DNA of 64,000 bases from Acinetobacter sp. ANC 4648 (lineage in GTDB: Bacteria > Pseudomonadota > Gammaproteobacteria > Pseudomonadales > Moraxellaceae), in assembly GCF_002135345.1 (NCBI RefSeq), contig NZ_NEGI01000002.1, forward strand, positions 496,001 to 560,000, written 5' to 3'. Positions within the stretch are counted from its first letter, which is position 1, and every line of letters begins with the position of its first letter. Below the pieces are notes generated by a model. That model was given only the letters and a program-made list of their open reading frames with translations. It searched no databases and was not told the DNA's origin. Position numbers and translations under genes: made by a program. Below are positions 8,848 through 19,048 of the stretch, piece after piece.

Positions 8848-9276
8848 TTATTGTGGGCGACGTTTCAACTCATCACGAATTTCACGAAGTAATGCAACAT
8901 CTTCAGGCGTTGCAGCTGCAGCCGCTTCTTGAGGTTTACGTAAACGATTGATTCCTTTGACCATCAAAAATACGACCCATGCCAAAATAAGGAAGTTAAG
9001 GAAAACCGTCAAAAAGTTCCCATAGGTCAGTACGTTAACCCCAGCTTTTTGCAACGCATCTAAGGACTGTAAATTATTTGGATTACTACCTAAAACAATA
9101 AACTTTTGCGTAAAATCTACACCACCACCCGTGATAATAGAAATCAACGGCATAATAATATCTTTAACCAACGAATCAATAATTTTACTAAATGCACCAC
9201 CAATGATGACACCAATAGCTAAATCCATCATATTGCCTTTAATGGCAAATTCTTTAAATTCTTGAACAATACTCAT
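8848..9276 (-). CDS. mscL: Large-conductance mechanosensitive channel MscL
   Basis: A 142-residue inner-membrane channel that opens under osmotic downshock. The N-terminal amphipathic helix and TM1 are classical ([20 protein letters not shown]), with Gly-rich pore packing, then a periplasmic loop, TM2 ([19 protein letters not shown]) and the cytoplasmic bundle ending [12 protein letters not shown]. Length matches the family (about 136). The ATG follows GGAGATTTAT. Single-gene unit ended by a hairpin. Confidence 0.97.
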   Translation of the reverse strand: MSIVQEFKEFAIKGNMMDLAIGVIIGGAFSKIIDSLVKDIIMPLISIITGGGVDFTQKFIVLGSNPNNLQSLDALQKAGVNVLTYGNFLTVFLNFLILAWVVFLMVKGINRLRKPQEAAAAATPEDVALLREIRDELKRRPQ

Positions 9277-9399
9277 ATAAATCTCCAGAACTTTTGCTTA
9301 TCTATTTTTGTGACGAACTATACATTATTTTTGCATATACATTTCCATCTAATTTACTCGGTTTTTTAAACTTTCCAATAGATTGTAGTCATTTTTATA

Positions 9400-9441
9400 C
9401 AAAAAAAAAGCCGCAACGCTGATGAACAACGTTGCGGCTTC
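9400..9441 (-). terminator. Terminator after typA
   Basis: An 11-bp GC-rich stem (AAGCCGCAACG with CGTTGCGGCTT) precedes a run of nine T on the minus strand, 27 bases past the typA stop. Confidence 0.92.
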
Positions 9442-9466
9442 TTAAACAAACGTGGCTAATTAAAAA

Positions 9467-11302
9467 TTATTTACCACGGTTACGTTTACGATCATTTTCA
9501 GTTAACCAGCGTTTACGAATACGTACTGATTTAGGTGTAACTTCAACTAATTCATCATCTTCGATGAATTCAAGCGCTTGTTCAAGCGTGAAACGAATAG
9601 CAGGAGTCAATGTTAATGCTTCATCTGTACCAGATGCACGCATGTTCGTTAACTGCTTCGCTTTAGTCGGGTTAACAGTCATGTCGTCAGAACGTGAGTT
9701 CATACCAACAATCATACCTTCATAAACTTCTAACTGTGGTTCAGCAAATAGACGACCACGGTCTTGTAATGTAAACAATGCAAACGCTAAGCAAGTACCG
9801 TTAACCATTGAAACCAATACACCGTTTTGACGCTTCGCTACAGTACCTGCTTTCGCTGGACCATAATGAGAGAAGCTTGAAGTCATAATACCAGTACCAG
9901 AAGTAATGGTTAAGAATTCAGAACGGAAACCGATTAAGCCACGTGAAGGAACAGTTGCTTCAATACGGATACGGCCTTTGCCGTCAAGTTCCATATTGGT
10001 CATTTCGCCTTTACGGAAGCCCATTTGCTCCATGATTGAACCTTGATGTTGTTCTTCAACGTCAAAAGTTACATTTTCAAATGGCTCTTGTTTTTCACCA
10101 TCAATTTCTTTCATGATTACTTCAGGACGAGATACACCCATCTCAAAGCCTTCACGACGCATGGTTTCAATCAAAACAGATAAATGAAGCTCACCACGAC
10201 CAGAAACTTTAAAACGGTCTGGAGAATCAGTATCTTCAACACGTAAAGCAACGTTATGAATCAACTCGCGGTCAAGACGTTCACGGATGTTACGTGAAGT
10301 AACGAATTTACCTTCGCGACCAGCAAATGGTGAGTTATTTACTTGGAATGTCATCGAAACTGTAGGTTCATCTACAGACAACGGTGGCATTGCTTCAACA
10401 TTTTTCGGATCACAAATTGTGTCAGAAATGTTAAGTGCATCAAGACCAGTAATACATACGATATCACCAGCAGAAGCATCTTCAACGTCTACACGGTCAA
10501 GACCATGATAGCCCATGATTTTTAAGATACGGCCGTTACGTGTTTTGCCATCTTTATCAATCACAGTAACTTGTGTATTGGTTTTCACAGAACCACGTTG
10601 AATACGGCCAATACCAATTACACCTACGAAACTATTATAGTCAAGAGATGAAATTTGCATTTGGAATGGGCCATCAACATCAACCTTAGGTGGTTCAACG
10701 ATGTCAACAATAGTTTCAAACAATGGCGTCATATCTGGAGCCAAGTTATCTACTTCACGACCAGCAATACCATTTAAGCCTGAAGCATAAACAACTGGGA
10801 AGTCTAACTGTTCATCAGTAGCACCAAGGTTGTCGAACAAATCAAATACTTGATCCATTACCCAATCCGGACGTGCGCCTGGACGGTCAACTTTGTTTAA
10901 TACTACGATTGGTTTTAAACCACGAGCAAACGCTTTAGACGTTACAAAGCGAGTTTGTGGCATTGGACCGTCTTGTGAGTCAACAAGAAGAAGTACACAG
11001 TCAACCATAGACATTACACGTTCAACTTCACCACCGAAGTCAGCATGTCCTGGGGTGTCGACGATGTTAATGCGGTATTCAGTATCTGTACGTTTGTCTA
11101 ACCATTTGATTGCAGTGTTTTTTGCAAGAATGGTAATACCACGTTCAGACTCAAGCGCATTCGAATCCATAACACGCTCAATCTCACCCGCGCGATCACC
11201 GAGAGCACCTGATTGTTGTAAAAGTTTGTCTACAAGAGTGGTTTTACCATGATCGACGTGAGCGATGATGGCAATATTACGGAGAGTTTTAATATCTGAC
11301 AT
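9467..11302 (-). CDS. typA: Ribosome-associated translational GTPase TypA/BipA
   Basis: A 611-residue translational GTPase. The P-loop AHVDHGKTTLVDKLL (residues about 14-28), the ERGITI switch I, DTPGHADFGGEV and NKVDRPGARPDW motifs are all intact. EF-G-like domains follow, then the TypA-specific C-terminal region including GTGIMTSSFSHYGP. TypA/BipA binds ribosomes and helps 50S assembly, especially in cold and stress. Length is normal (about 607). It is transcribed alone, divergently from the nucleobase permease gene. Confidence 0.97.
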   Translation of the reverse strand: MSDIKTLRNIAIIAHVDHGKTTLVDKLLQQSGALGDRAGEIERVMDSNALESERGITILAKNTAIKWLDKRTDTEYRINIVDTPGHADFGGEVERVMSMVDCVLLLVDSQDGPMPQTRFVTSKAFARGLKPIVVLNKVDRPGARPDWVMDQVFDLFDNLGATDEQLDFPVVYASGLNGIAGREVDNLAPDMTPLFETIVDIVEPPKVDVDGPFQMQISSLDYNSFVGVIGIGRIQRGSVKTNTQVTVIDKDGKTRNGRILKIMGYHGLDRVDVEDASAGDIVCITGLDALNISDTICDPKNVEAMPPLSVDEPTVSMTFQVNNSPFAGREGKFVTSRNIRERLDRELIHNVALRVEDTDSPDRFKVSGRGELHLSVLIETMRREGFEMGVSRPEVIMKEIDGEKQEPFENVTFDVEEQHQGSIMEQMGFRKGEMTNMELDGKGRIRIEATVPSRGLIGFRSEFLTITSGTGIMTSSFSHYGPAKAGTVAKRQNGVLVSMVNGTCLAFALFTLQDRGRLFAEPQLEVYEGMIVGMNSRSDDMTVNPTKAKQLTNMRASGTDEALTLTPAIRFTLEQALEFIEDDELVEVTPKSVRIRKRWLTENDRKRNRGK

Positions 11303-11474
11303 GAAATTCGATACGCTTTAAATTTGAGGGCAAATTATACAGAAAAATACTAACTTTTAGTAGTGACAGTTTATTGACAGTTACAAGTTTTTTTAATGAA
11401 TTGTGTCTTTTTATTTTGTAAAGGTGTGTAACTCGACTAGAATAGCGTCAAATTCCTGCTGTACCAACACTCTC

Positions 11475-12845
11475 ATGTCTGATTTAAATAACTCTCCCGA
11501 CCCACAAGGTCAGATAGATCTTGTTTATGGTTTGAACGATCGTCCTAAACCGCTTATCGCTTTTTTTGCTGCACTACAACATTTACTAGCCATTATTGTC
11601 CCGATTGTCACACCAGGTTTACTAATCTGTTTGGCATTAGGCGTATCAAAACAAGATACCAATATGATTTTGTCTATGTCATTAGTGATCTCAGGTGTTG
11701 CAACTTTTTTACAATGTAAAAAAGTTGGGCCTTTTGGGGCAGGCTTACTCATTGTTCAAGGGACAAGTTTTAACTTTATCGGTCCGATGATTGGTATTGG
11801 TTCAGCCATGGTCGCTTCTGGTGTACCGGTTAATGATGTCATGGCCGCCATTTTTGGTGTGGTCATTGCGGGTTCATTTATTGAGATGGGTGTATCTCGG
11901 ATTTTACCATGGGTTAAAAAACTAATTACCCCCTTAGTTACGGGTATTGTCGTGCTATTGATTGGCTTAACCTTAATTAAGGAAGGCTTGATCAGCATGG
12001 GTGGCGGTTATCAAGCCATGTCTAATCAGACCTTTGCAAGTACAGATAACTTAATTATGTCTTGCACAGTGTTGGCGATCATCATTTTATTAAACCGTGT
12101 TCGCATTGTTTGGGTCAAAAGCTCAGCTATTCTGATTGCATTGGTGATTGGTTATATTGTTGCGGGATTCATGGGTCACCTCGATTTCTCAGGTCTTAAA
12201 GAAGCACCATTCATTCAAATTCCAACACCGATGCATTTTGGTCTTAGCTTCGATTGGGGTTTATTTATACCCATGGCATTTATTTATCTCGTCACTTCTT
12301 TAGAAGCGATTGGTGATGTGACAGCAACTTCAAAAATATCGAATCAGCCTGTAGATGGTCCAGTATGGATGGAACGTATTAAAGGTGGTGTCTTGGTCAA
12401 TGGTGCCAACTCATTCCTTGCAGGTATTTTCAACACATTTCCAAGTTCAGTTTTTGCGCAAAATAATGGCGTCATTCAACTTACTGGCGTAGCAAGTCGT
12501 TATGTCGGCATTTGGATTGCTGTATTGTTAGTGATCCTCGGGCTATTCCCTGCTGTTGCTGGTATTATCCAAGCGGTACCACAAGCTGTTTTGGGTGGTG
12601 CTGTGATGGTGATGTTTGGTGCTGTTGCCGCCTCGGGGATTAATATTCTTTCAGGTGTTCAACTGGATCGTCGTGCATTACTCATTATTGCCATTTCCCT
12701 AGGATTGGGTTTAGGTGTAGCACAAGTACCACAAATTCTAGAACATCTACCTGAATTAGTTAGAAATATTTTTAGCTCAGGTGTTGCAACTGGTGGTATT
12801 TCAGCACTCATTTTAAATATTGTGTTGCCTGCAAACAAAAAATAA
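11475..12845 (+). CDS. xanP: NCS2 nucleobase:cation symporter, xanthine permease (XanP)-like
   Basis: From the ATG at 11475 the product is 456 residues. An in-frame start at 11403 would add 24 hydrophilic residues not typical of the family. It has about 14 membrane segments, the NCS2 motif GQNN-like AQNNGVIQLTGVASRYVG, and strong resemblance to E. coli XanP (VQGTSFNF; TSLEAIGDVTATSKIS; GGVLVNGANSF). It should import xanthine or a related purine with protons. Uracil specificity is less likely, because UraA-type proteins differ in these motifs. No purine-catabolic gene is adjacent. Confidence 0.85.
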   Translation: MSDLNNSPDPQGQIDLVYGLNDRPKPLIAFFAALQHLLAIIVPIVTPGLLICLALGVSKQDTNMILSMSLVISGVATFLQCKKVGPFGAGLLIVQGTSFNFIGPMIGIGSAMVASGVPVNDVMAAIFGVVIAGSFIEMGVSRILPWVKKLITPLVTGIVVLLIGLTLIKEGLISMGGGYQAMSNQTFASTDNLIMSCTVLAIIILLNRVRIVWVKSSAILIALVIGYIVAGFMGHLDFSGLKEAPFIQIPTPMHFGLSFDWGLFIPMAFIYLVTSLEAIGDVTATSKISNQPVDGPVWMERIKGGVLVNGANSFLAGIFNTFPSSVFAQNNGVIQLTGVASRYVGIWIAVLLVILGLFPAVAGIIQAVPQAVLGGAVMVMFGAVAASGINILSGVQLDRRALLIIAISLGLGLGVAQVPQILEHLPELVRNIFSSGVATGGISALILNIVLPANKK

Positions 12846-12861
12846 TGAATCATTTCGTTAG

Positions 12862-12886
12862 GATGCCCAGCTTAGACTGGGCATTA
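12862..12886 (+). terminator. Possible terminator after the xanthine permease gene
   Basis: ATGCCCAG and CTGGGCAT form an eight-bp stem with a six-base loop 17 bases past the stop codon. The following T tract is interrupted (TATCGTTCTT), so termination may be partial. Confidence 0.6.
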
Positions 12887-12908
12887 TCGTTCTTAATTTT
12901 GATGATGG

Positions 12909-13949
12909 ATGGTAAAAATGGAGCCTAAAAGTGAAGTTGTCATTCGACAGCATGACTATCTTTCTGGACGTGTATTATTCGTTAACGCACCTACAGATGA
13001 CTTGCTTTCGAATTTAGCGCATGACATCGAGCCGTTATTGTGGACATGGGACTACAACGAATTTCAGTTTTTCCAAAACCAACAAGCAAATGTACATTTT
13101 GGGGTTGATCTTCCAGAAGGAAGTTTCGATCAAGCTGTCGTTTTTGTGCCGAAATCAAAAGAATTACTCAACTATATTCTGCATAATTTAGTCAGCCGCT
13201 TAGCCAAAGGTGCATCTATCTTCTTAGTCGGTGAAAAGAAAAGTGGGGTTGAACGTGCTGCAAAACAGTTACAGCCTTATGGCCCTACACTCAAGCTAGA
13301 TAGCGCACGTCACTGTCAAATGTGGCAAATGACCATTGAATCAACGGTTAAAGCAAAAGCATTAGCAGATTGGGTACAAAAATATACGGTCAGCACACCA
13401 AAAGGTGACTTAATTATTTGTGCCCTGCCTGGGGTATTTAGCCAAAATCGTTTAGATATTGGAACTGCCGTTTTACTGCCATTTTTATCTCAAGTTACTT
13501 CAGGGAAAATTGCAGATTTTGGTTGTGGTGCTGGCGTGATTAGCGCTTACCTATCAAAATTAAACCCTAAAAACCGTATCTTTGCGCTAGATGTTGATGC
13601 ATTTGCTTTAGCCTCAACAAAAATGACCTTTGAAAAAAATAATCTACCTCTTGAACAACTCGAAATTAAAGCAGTTTCAGGTATTGAGGATGCACCTCTA
13701 TTTTTGCACGCCATCGTCAGTAATCCTCCATTCCACCAAGGGATCCATACCGATTACAATGCCAGTGAAACTTTATGTAAAACTGCGCGTCGCCATTTAA
13801 AATCGGGTGGTGAATTATGGATAGTCGCAAACCGCTTTCTCAATTACCCATTACTCATTGAACAAAACTTTAGTCGATGCACGACTAAAGCAGATCAACA
13901 AGGCTTTAAAGTGCTGTTCGCCAACACTCAAAAAAATCTTAAGGAATAA
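12909..13949 (+). CDS. rsmC: 16S rRNA (guanine1207-N2)-methyltransferase RsmC
   Basis: A 346-residue methyltransferase of the RsmC/RlmG type: a degenerate N-terminal half and a SAM-binding C-terminal half. The SAM loop is [15 protein letters not shown] (about residue 200) and the catalytic motif is [13 protein letters not shown]. It methylates G1207 of 16S rRNA in the 30S subunit. The ATG at 12918 is an alternative start and is better placed relative to GGATGG. It ends two bases before lysP, suggesting co-transcription. Confidence 0.93.
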   Translation: MVKMEPKSEVVIRQHDYLSGRVLFVNAPTDDLLSNLAHDIEPLLWTWDYNEFQFFQNQQANVHFGVDLPEGSFDQAVVFVPKSKELLNYILHNLVSRLAKGASIFLVGEKKSGVERAAKQLQPYGPTLKLDSARHCQMWQMTIESTVKAKALADWVQKYTVSTPKGDLIICALPGVFSQNRLDIGTAVLLPFLSQVTSGKIADFGCGAGVISAYLSKLNPKNRIFALDVDAFALASTKMTFEKNNLPLEQLEIKAVSGIEDAPLFLHAIVSNPPFHQGIHTDYNASETLCKTARRHLKSGGELWIVANRFLNYPLLIEQNFSRCTTKADQQGFKVLFANTQKNLKE

Positions 13950-13951
13950 CG

Positions 13952-15415
13952 ATGAGCGAAATAGATCATCAGCAACTCAAGCGTAAGCTTGGTGCGCGAC
14001 ATTTAAATATGATTGCCATTGGCGGTTCTATTGGTACAGGTTTATTCCTTGCCTCAGGTCAAACCATTGCAACAGCAGGCCCAGGTGGTGCATTACTCGC
14101 CTATGCGCTCATTGGCTTAATGATTTATTTCTTAATGACCAGCCTAGGTGAGCTTGCCACTCACAATCCAACATCAGGTGCATTCTTCACCTATGGAACC
14201 AAATACGTAGAAGAAGGTTTTGGTTTTGCACTAGGATGGAACTATTGGTATAACTGGGCCATTACCGTTGCTTTTGAATTGGTTGCGGTACAATTCATCA
14301 TGAAATTTTGGTTTCCCGATATTCCAGGTTTTTGGTGGAGCGCACTCTTTCTTGCAATTATCTTCTTTATCAATGCTTTAACTGTAAAAGGATTTGGTGA
14401 AAGTGAGTTCCTCTTTTCATTAGTGAAAGTCATTGCCATCATTGTCTTTATTGTAATTGGTTTATTCATGATTGGTAAAATCATGCTTGATCCAACGCAA
14501 AGCATTTTGAAAAACTGGACCATTGGTGAAGCTCCATTTGTGGGTGGTTTTCAAGCTCTGGTTGGTGTTGCGATGATTGCTGGATTCTCATTCCAAGGCA
14601 CAGAGATGGTCGGTGTTGCCGCGGGTGAATCGAAAGATCCAAGAAAAACAATTCCGATTGCGATCAAACAAATTTTTTGGCGTATCCTGCTATTTTATAT
14701 TTTGTGTATTTTCATTATTGGCACATTAGTCGCATATACAGATCCAAACTTAAAATTAGCAGCTGTCGGCGATGGTAACATTACCCTTTCACCATTTACC
14801 TTACTGTATGAAAAAGCAGGTTTAGCCTTTGCTGCTGGTTTAATGAATGCCGTCATTTTAACTGCAATTTTATCTGCAGGTAATTCAGGTATGTATTCAT
14901 CGACACGAATGTTATTCGACATGGCTCGCAAAGGCCGTGCACCTAAGTGGTTTGCAAAATTAGATGTTCGTGGCGTGCCAATGAATGCACTCTATGCAAC
15001 GACAGTTATTGCCGCACTTTGCTTCTTAACAACTTTCATCGGTGAGCAACAGGTATTTACTTGGCTCCTAAATATGTCAGGGATGTGTGGTTTCATCGTC
15101 TGGTTAGGGATTGCTATTTCACATTATCGTTTCCGTAAAGGTTATTTAGCACAAGGTCATAAGCTTGAAGATTTAGCTTACAGTGCCAAATTCTTTCCTT
15201 TTGCACCTTGGTTTGCTTTTATCCTGTGTACTATTGTGGTCTTAGGGCAGAACTACCAAGCTGCACTTGATGGAGATTGGATGAGTGTTTTATCGACATA
15301 TATCAGTATTCCACTCTTCTTGATCATTTGGTTAGGTTATAAGTGGAAATACAAAACCAAGCTCATTCCATACAAAAAGATGGATGTTCAACCTTTCGAT
15401 ATCGATAAAGAATAA
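13952..15415 (+). CDS. lysP: Lysine-specific permease LysP (APC family)
   Basis: A 487-residue, 12-segment amino-acid permease very close to E. coli LysP. Shared stretches include MIAIGGSIGTGLFLASG, GLMIYFLMTSLGELA, YVEEGFGFALGWNYWYNWA, GVAMIAGFSFQGTEMVG and AVILTAILSAGNSGMYSSTR. It imports lysine with protons across the inner membrane. In E. coli LysP also tethers the acid regulator CadC, but no cad genes are seen here. It follows rsmC by two bases and ends in a strong hairpin. No lysine riboswitch is visible ahead of rsmC. Confidence 0.92.
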   Translation: MSEIDHQQLKRKLGARHLNMIAIGGSIGTGLFLASGQTIATAGPGGALLAYALIGLMIYFLMTSLGELATHNPTSGAFFTYGTKYVEEGFGFALGWNYWYNWAITVAFELVAVQFIMKFWFPDIPGFWWSALFLAIIFFINALTVKGFGESEFLFSLVKVIAIIVFIVIGLFMIGKIMLDPTQSILKNWTIGEAPFVGGFQALVGVAMIAGFSFQGTEMVGVAAGESKDPRKTIPIAIKQIFWRILLFYILCIFIIGTLVAYTDPNLKLAAVGDGNITLSPFTLLYEKAGLAFAAGLMNAVILTAILSAGNSGMYSSTRMLFDMARKGRAPKWFAKLDVRGVPMNALYATTVIAALCFLTTFIGEQQVFTWLLNMSGMCGFIVWLGIAISHYRFRKGYLAQGHKLEDLAYSAKFFPFAPWFAFILCTIVVLGQNYQAALDGDWMSVLSTYISIPLFLIIWLGYKWKYKTKLIPYKKMDVQPFDIDKE

Positions 15416-15429
15416 GCTCAAATCTTTTT

Positions 15430-15455
15430 AAAGCAGCCCACAGGCTGCTTTTTTA
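15430..15455 (+). terminator. Terminator after lysP
   Basis: AAGCAGCC pairs with GGCTGCTT around a four-base loop, then six T. Located 15 bases past the stop codon. Confidence 0.92.
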
Positions 15456-15717
15456 TGATCAAACAATATTTAATACCCAAACTAGAGATACTTTTGAAAA
15501 TAAATATGAATGTTATATTTAGTTTTAGAATACAACTGATTCGGTATTATCACACTACAAATGACTCAAGCTATAATGAAGAACTACTGGAACTCCATAT
15601 ACAATGAATGTCACTTTAGTAAAGAGATTTTGATCAAGTAGAAAGCAACTATTCGCACAGGTTTTAAGGGATTAAAACCACTTAAAAGCAACTTCAATAC
15701 TTTCCTTACAATATGGA
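15456..15717. other. Non-coding stretch between lysP and the OmpA-type lipoprotein
   Basis: Together with the terminator this is about 300 bases without a gene. The only structure seen is an eight-bp hairpin, GGTTTTAA and TTAAAACC at 15660-15679, without a T tract. It may mark the mRNA end of the lipoprotein gene on the minus strand. Confidence 0.5.
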
Positions 15718-16182
15718 TTATTTAATTCTTAAGGTTGCCATTACTCGCCTATTGAGTGCGCGACCATCAGCTGTCTCATTCGAAGCAATAGGATTGGCTG
15801 AGCCAACGCCTTCTGCTGTCACTTGTTCAGGTGAAACACCATATTGTGTCACTAACTGACTACGTACCGTATTGGCTCGCATATATGCAATCCGTTTATT
15901 GGTACTTGCAGAACCACTACTGTCCGTATGACCCTGTAAAACCAAAATAAAATATGGATTACTATTCAACACTTCTGCTGCTGTGGATAAATAAATGAGA
16001 TATTTTGAATCAAGTTCGGAAGAATTTTTATTAAAATATAAGGATATACCTTTTTTCAATTCATCAACAAATTTTTGATTTTGATTTAACACACTCTGAG
16101 TTGAATTTGAGACATGCTGATTCGATGTACAAGCGTTTAAAAACAAACTGCTTAAAATAATGATTGGAATAATAAATTTCAT
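15718..16182 (-). CDS. OmpA-domain (peptidoglycan-associated) lipoprotein
   Basis: A 154-residue protein with a lipobox LNAC (Cys18) after a hydrophobic signal, a Ser/Asn/Gln-rich linker, then an OmpA C-terminal domain of about 105 residues. The domain has the peptidoglycan-binding pattern LQGHTDSSGSASTNKRIAY followed by RANTVRSQL and the closing NRRVMATL. It should link the outer membrane to peptidoglycan. It is smaller than typical OmpA and has no beta-barrel. It is not clearly Pal, because no tol genes are near. Monocistronic. Confidence 0.85.
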   Translation of the reverse strand: MKFIIPIIILSSLFLNACTSNQHVSNSTQSVLNQNQKFVDELKKGISLYFNKNSSELDSKYLIYLSTAAEVLNSNPYFILVLQGHTDSSGSASTNKRIAYMRANTVRSQLVTQYGVSPEQVTAEGVGSANPIASNETADGRALNRRVMATLRIK

Positions 16183-16466
16183 TGCTGTTCTCTTTAAATA
16201 TCATTTTTTATTAGAAATTACATTTCAATTATAACATGTGATAAAAACAAAAAGATGAATACAGCTAATTTTAGCCGGAACAAAACAGAACACTTTATTT
16301 ATAAAAAACAACATTTCAAAACGTTAGATCAAATCGATCATAATTTTAATTGACTGATTTTCCTATTTTCCATGAACTCATTAAATTATAGGATAATCCA
16401 ACCCTATACAACATTTAGAAACTACCTCTGTTTTTAACGCATAAAAAAACTTATTTCTAATCCAAT
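16183..16466. other. AT-rich intergenic region, no gene seen
   Basis: This roughly 280-base stretch, plus the following terminator, separates the OmpA-type lipoprotein promoter from the 3' end of darP. I see no ORF with a ribosome site. A small RNA cannot be excluded. Confidence 0.5.
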
Positions 16467-16495
16467 AAAAAACGACCTTGATGGTCGTTTTTTTA
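16467..16495 (-). terminator. Terminator after darP
   Basis: AAAACGACC pairs with GGTCGTTTT around a five-base loop, with T or A runs on both sides so it could act in either direction. It is 22 bases past the darP stop. Confidence 0.88.
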
Positions 16496-16516
16496 TTTTA
16501 ATCACTTAAAAACTGA

Positions 16517-17053
16517 TTAACCATTATCAGAAATCAATGCAACTTGTTGAGCATAATTAATCAACTTGAGTTTGGATTCAGCAATCGCCTCCTCTCCAAG
16601 TTCCTGCTTAATATCACGCTGTATACGCAAAATATGTTGGCGAATAGCATGATGTTCGGCTGCATTATGAGTCTTAATAAACTCTTTAATTGCAGGATCT
16701 CCCTGCGCAATCATGCGATCAACCCAACGTAGCAACTGTGCTGTCTTTTTGATGCCTTGTTGCGGTGTTAGATAAGATAAAATGACAGTTTCATCTTCAT
16801 TACGCAACAATTTACCAATACGTAGAAATTGACGACGACGTGCTTCAAATGACGTAATCTGCTGCACCTCTAACAATGCATCAATTAAACGTTCCTCTAC
16901 AGGAAGTTGTTCAATCTTCTTTTTTGACAACTCTGCCAGTTGTGCACCAAGAGCAGCCATGCGATGCACGGCTTTCTTTTGTTCAGTTTTACTTGCACGT
17001 CCTTCTAAAGAGTCGAAATCATCTTCAGTAAAACGTTGCGTACGACGTGCCAC
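16517..17053 (-). CDS. darP: Ribosome biogenesis factor DarP (YjgA, DUF615)
   Basis: A 178-residue, basic, helical protein of the YjgA family, a late 50S-assembly factor that binds pre-50S particles. Family features include an RRTQRFTEDD N-terminus, LGAQLAEL, and the FEARRRQFLRIGKLLR helix. Length matches E. coli YjgA (183). The start is GTG, two bases after the NPr stop codon, so translation is probably coupled to that gene. Confidence 0.9.
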   Translation of the reverse strand: MARRTQRFTEDDFDSLEGRASKTEQKKAVHRMAALGAQLAELSKKKIEQLPVEERLIDALLEVQQITSFEARRRQFLRIGKLLRNEDETVILSYLTPQQGIKKTAQLLRWVDRMIAQGDPAIKEFIKTHNAAEHHAIRQHILRIQRDIKQELGEEAIAESKLKLINYAQQVALISDNG

Positions 17054-17055
17054 GA

Positions 17056-17325
17056 TTATTCTGCCTCGTAAAATTTATCAGCGAAAAGTGCTTGAACTTC
17101 AGATAAAGCTTTTTCTTCATCTGCACCATCAATCACTAGACGCAAAGTGGTTCCTTTACCTGCTCCAAGCATAAGTAAAGAAAGAATGTTCTTGGCATCG
17201 ACTAATTTGTCGCCCTTACCAATTTGAATCGATGATCGAAATTTAGTAGTGACTTCTATCAGTTTTCCAGATGCCCGCGCATGTAATCCTAATTTATTAA
17301 TTACGTCAACAGTTGTGTCAATCAT
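17056..17325 (-). CDS. ptsO: HPr-like phosphocarrier protein (NPr, PtsO type)
   Basis: An 89-residue HPr fold. The active His16 lies in [13 protein letters not shown] and the second HPr site is in [17 protein letters not shown]. In nitrogen-PTS systems this protein takes phosphate from EI-Ntr and passes it to EIIA-Ntr, and it influences K+ and stress regulation. Its partners are not in the window. The gene overlaps rapZ by four bases and precedes darP by two, forming a rapZ-ptsO-darP operon. The rapZ-ptsO pair is widely conserved in Gammaproteobacteria. Confidence 0.92.
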   Translation of the reverse strand: MIDTTVDVINKLGLHARASGKLIEVTTKFRSSIQIGKGDKLVDAKNILSLLMLGAGKGTTLRLVIDGADEEKALSEVQALFADKFYEAE

Positions 17326-18173
17326 GACCAGTGCTTCATTTCCCTATGCAAGACCTGAATAGACCATTTTGACTCTAAAGCCTTTTGCAGTCTATCCACG
17401 ATATAAACGGAACGATGTTGCCCACCCGTACAGCCAATTGACACAGTAATATAATGACGATGTCCTTCTGCAAATGCAGGCAACCATTTATTTAAAAAGT
17501 GGTTGATATCTTCAAACATTTCATTGGCTTGCTCGCTATCCTCTAAAAACATACGTACCGGTTCATCTAAACCTGAATATTTACGAAGCTCCAAATCCCA
17601 ATGTGGATTTGGCAAGTGGCGAACATCAAAGACAAAATCAGCATCCAAAGGAATGCCATGCTTATAACCGAATGACTGTAAAATTAGGATCAGTTTATCT
17701 GACTGTCCCAACTTCGACAACAATATATCTTTTAAGTCGTGTACACTTTTATCGGTAGTATCGATATGTACCGTGGCTCTCAGCTGTATAGGCAACAGTA
17801 AAATTTTTTCTTCTTGAATACATTCATTCAGACTTGGAAAACGACTAGAGAGTGGATGTGGTCTTCTCGATGCACTAAATCGTGAAATTAAACCTTGATC
17901 CTGAGTCGTCAGATAAATCACATCAACTGAACCAAATCTTTGTAATTGTTGAAAAACATGGTCAAATTCTTGTAAATCTGCATGTGTACTACGAACATCA
18001 ACCCCTAAAGCCAATTGTTCTAAATTATTTTCTTTATCCAGCTTTTCGACAATTTCAGGTAGCAATGCCAAAGGCAAATTATCGATGCAGTAATAACCTA
18101 AATCCTCAAGCACCTGCAAAGCAGATGACTTACCTGAACCAGATTGTCCTGTCACGATAAGTATGCGTTTCAT
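17322..18173 (-). CDS. rapZ: RNase adaptor protein RapZ (YvcJ-type P-loop ATPase)
   Basis: A 283-residue protein with Walker [21 protein letters not shown] and the family signature [11 protein letters not shown]. The C-terminal domain has [19 protein letters not shown] and the ligand-binding segment [15 protein letters not shown]. In E. coli RapZ binds glucosamine-6-phosphate and guides RNase E to the GlmZ small RNA, tuning amino-sugar synthesis. Whether GlmY/GlmZ exist here is unknown. First gene of a tight operon with ptsO. Confidence 0.95.
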   Translation of the reverse strand: MKRILIVTGQSGSGKSSALQVLEDLGYYCIDNLPLALLPEIVEKLDKENNLEQLALGVDVRSTHADLQEFDHVFQQLQRFGSVDVIYLTTQDQGLISRFSASRRPHPLSSRFPSLNECIQEEKILLLPIQLRATVHIDTTDKSVHDLKDILLSKLGQSDKLILILQSFGYKHGIPLDADFVFDVRHLPNPHWDLELRKYSGLDEPVRMFLEDSEQANEMFEDINHFLNKWLPAFAEGHRHYITVSIGCTGGQHRSVYIVDRLQKALESKWSIQVLHREMKHWS

Positions 18174-18200
18174 GGCATGGCGATCCTAAAGTTAACCGTT

Positions 18201-19046
18201 TTAAAGCGTATGTTTGATCTGTAAATTGTCAATCAAACGTGTCTCACCCAGTTTGGCTGCAACAAATAATACAATATCTTGATCAAACTGATCAATTTTT
18301 TGTAACATCGGTGTACGTGCTTCTACATAATCAACCACTAAACCGGCCTGTGTGAGCTGGATACCAATTTGAGTAAGTATATCTGGCAATGCATTCCCAG
18401 CATGTAAATTTTGTTCAGCATTTTTTAAAGACTGATAAATCACAGGTGCTGTTTGGCGATGCTCTGCACTGAGATACCCATTACGAGAACTCAAAGCCAA
18501 ACCATCCTCAGCACGTGCGATCGGCACACCAATGACCTCAATTGGCATATTTAAATCACGAACCAACTGTTTAATCACTGCCAACTGTTGATAATCTTTC
18601 TGCCCAAAAAAAGCATAATTAGGTTGTACAATATTAAACAATTTTGTTACGACTACAGCCACACCATCAAAATGACCTGGCCGCTGTAAACCACATAAAT
18701 CATTAGTGATTTCACCGACACGAATATTGGTTAAACGTGGGTGATGGCCATACATTTGTTCTACAGAAGGTGCAAAAACAATATCACAACCGACTTCTGC
18801 GAGTAGATGACTATCCTGCTCTAGAGTGCGTGGATAGTTATCAAAGTCTTCATTTGGACCAAATTGAATCGGATTCACAAAAATACTGACAACAACTACA
18901 TCACAAAGCTGACGTGCTTCACGGACTAGGTTTAAATGTCCTTGGTGAAGATTGCCCATGGTTGGAATAAAACCAATGATTTTACGTGCCGAGCGAGCTG
19001 GCTGAAGTGATGCAGATAATCCTTGTATACTGATTTCTGTTTTCAT
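18201..19046 (-). CDS. panC: Pantothenate synthetase PanC
   Basis: A 281-residue ATP-dependent ligase joining pantoate and beta-alanine, the last step of vitamin B5 synthesis. Visible motifs are [17 protein letters not shown] (nucleotidyl-transferase HxGH), [20 protein letters not shown], and [14 protein letters not shown], followed by SSRNGYL of the KMSKS-like region. Length is standard. It starts two bases after the panB stop codon, so panB-panC is one operon. No panD or panE lies within the window. Confidence 0.97.
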   Translation of the reverse strand: MKTEISIQGLSASLQPARSARKIIGFIPTMGNLHQGHLNLVREARQLCDVVVVSIFVNPIQFGPNEDFDNYPRTLEQDSHLLAEVGCDIVFAPSVEQMYGHHPRLTNIRVGEITNDLCGLQRPGHFDGVAVVVTKLFNIVQPNYAFFGQKDYQQLAVIKQLVRDLNMPIEVIGVPIARAEDGLALSSRNGYLSAEHRQTAPVIYQSLKNAEQNLHAGNALPDILTQIGIQLTQAGLVVDYVEARTPMLQKIDQFDQDIVLFVAAKLGETRLIDNLQIKHTL

Positions 19047-19048
19047 AT

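Noticed and set aside
9432..11252. Plus-strand ORFs inside typA and similar antisense frames across the window
   Set aside because: They overlap strongly conserved genes on the other strand and have no ribosome sites or recognisable domains.
12909..15415. Lysine riboswitch controlling lysP
   Set aside because: rsmC and lysP are two bases apart, and the leader before rsmC is too short and lacks the long conserved structure of an L box.
15660..15679. Eight-bp hairpin GGTTTTAA / TTAAAACC as a terminator
   Set aside because: The stem is AT-rich and has no T tract on either strand, so it was mentioned in the intergenic entry but not called a terminator.
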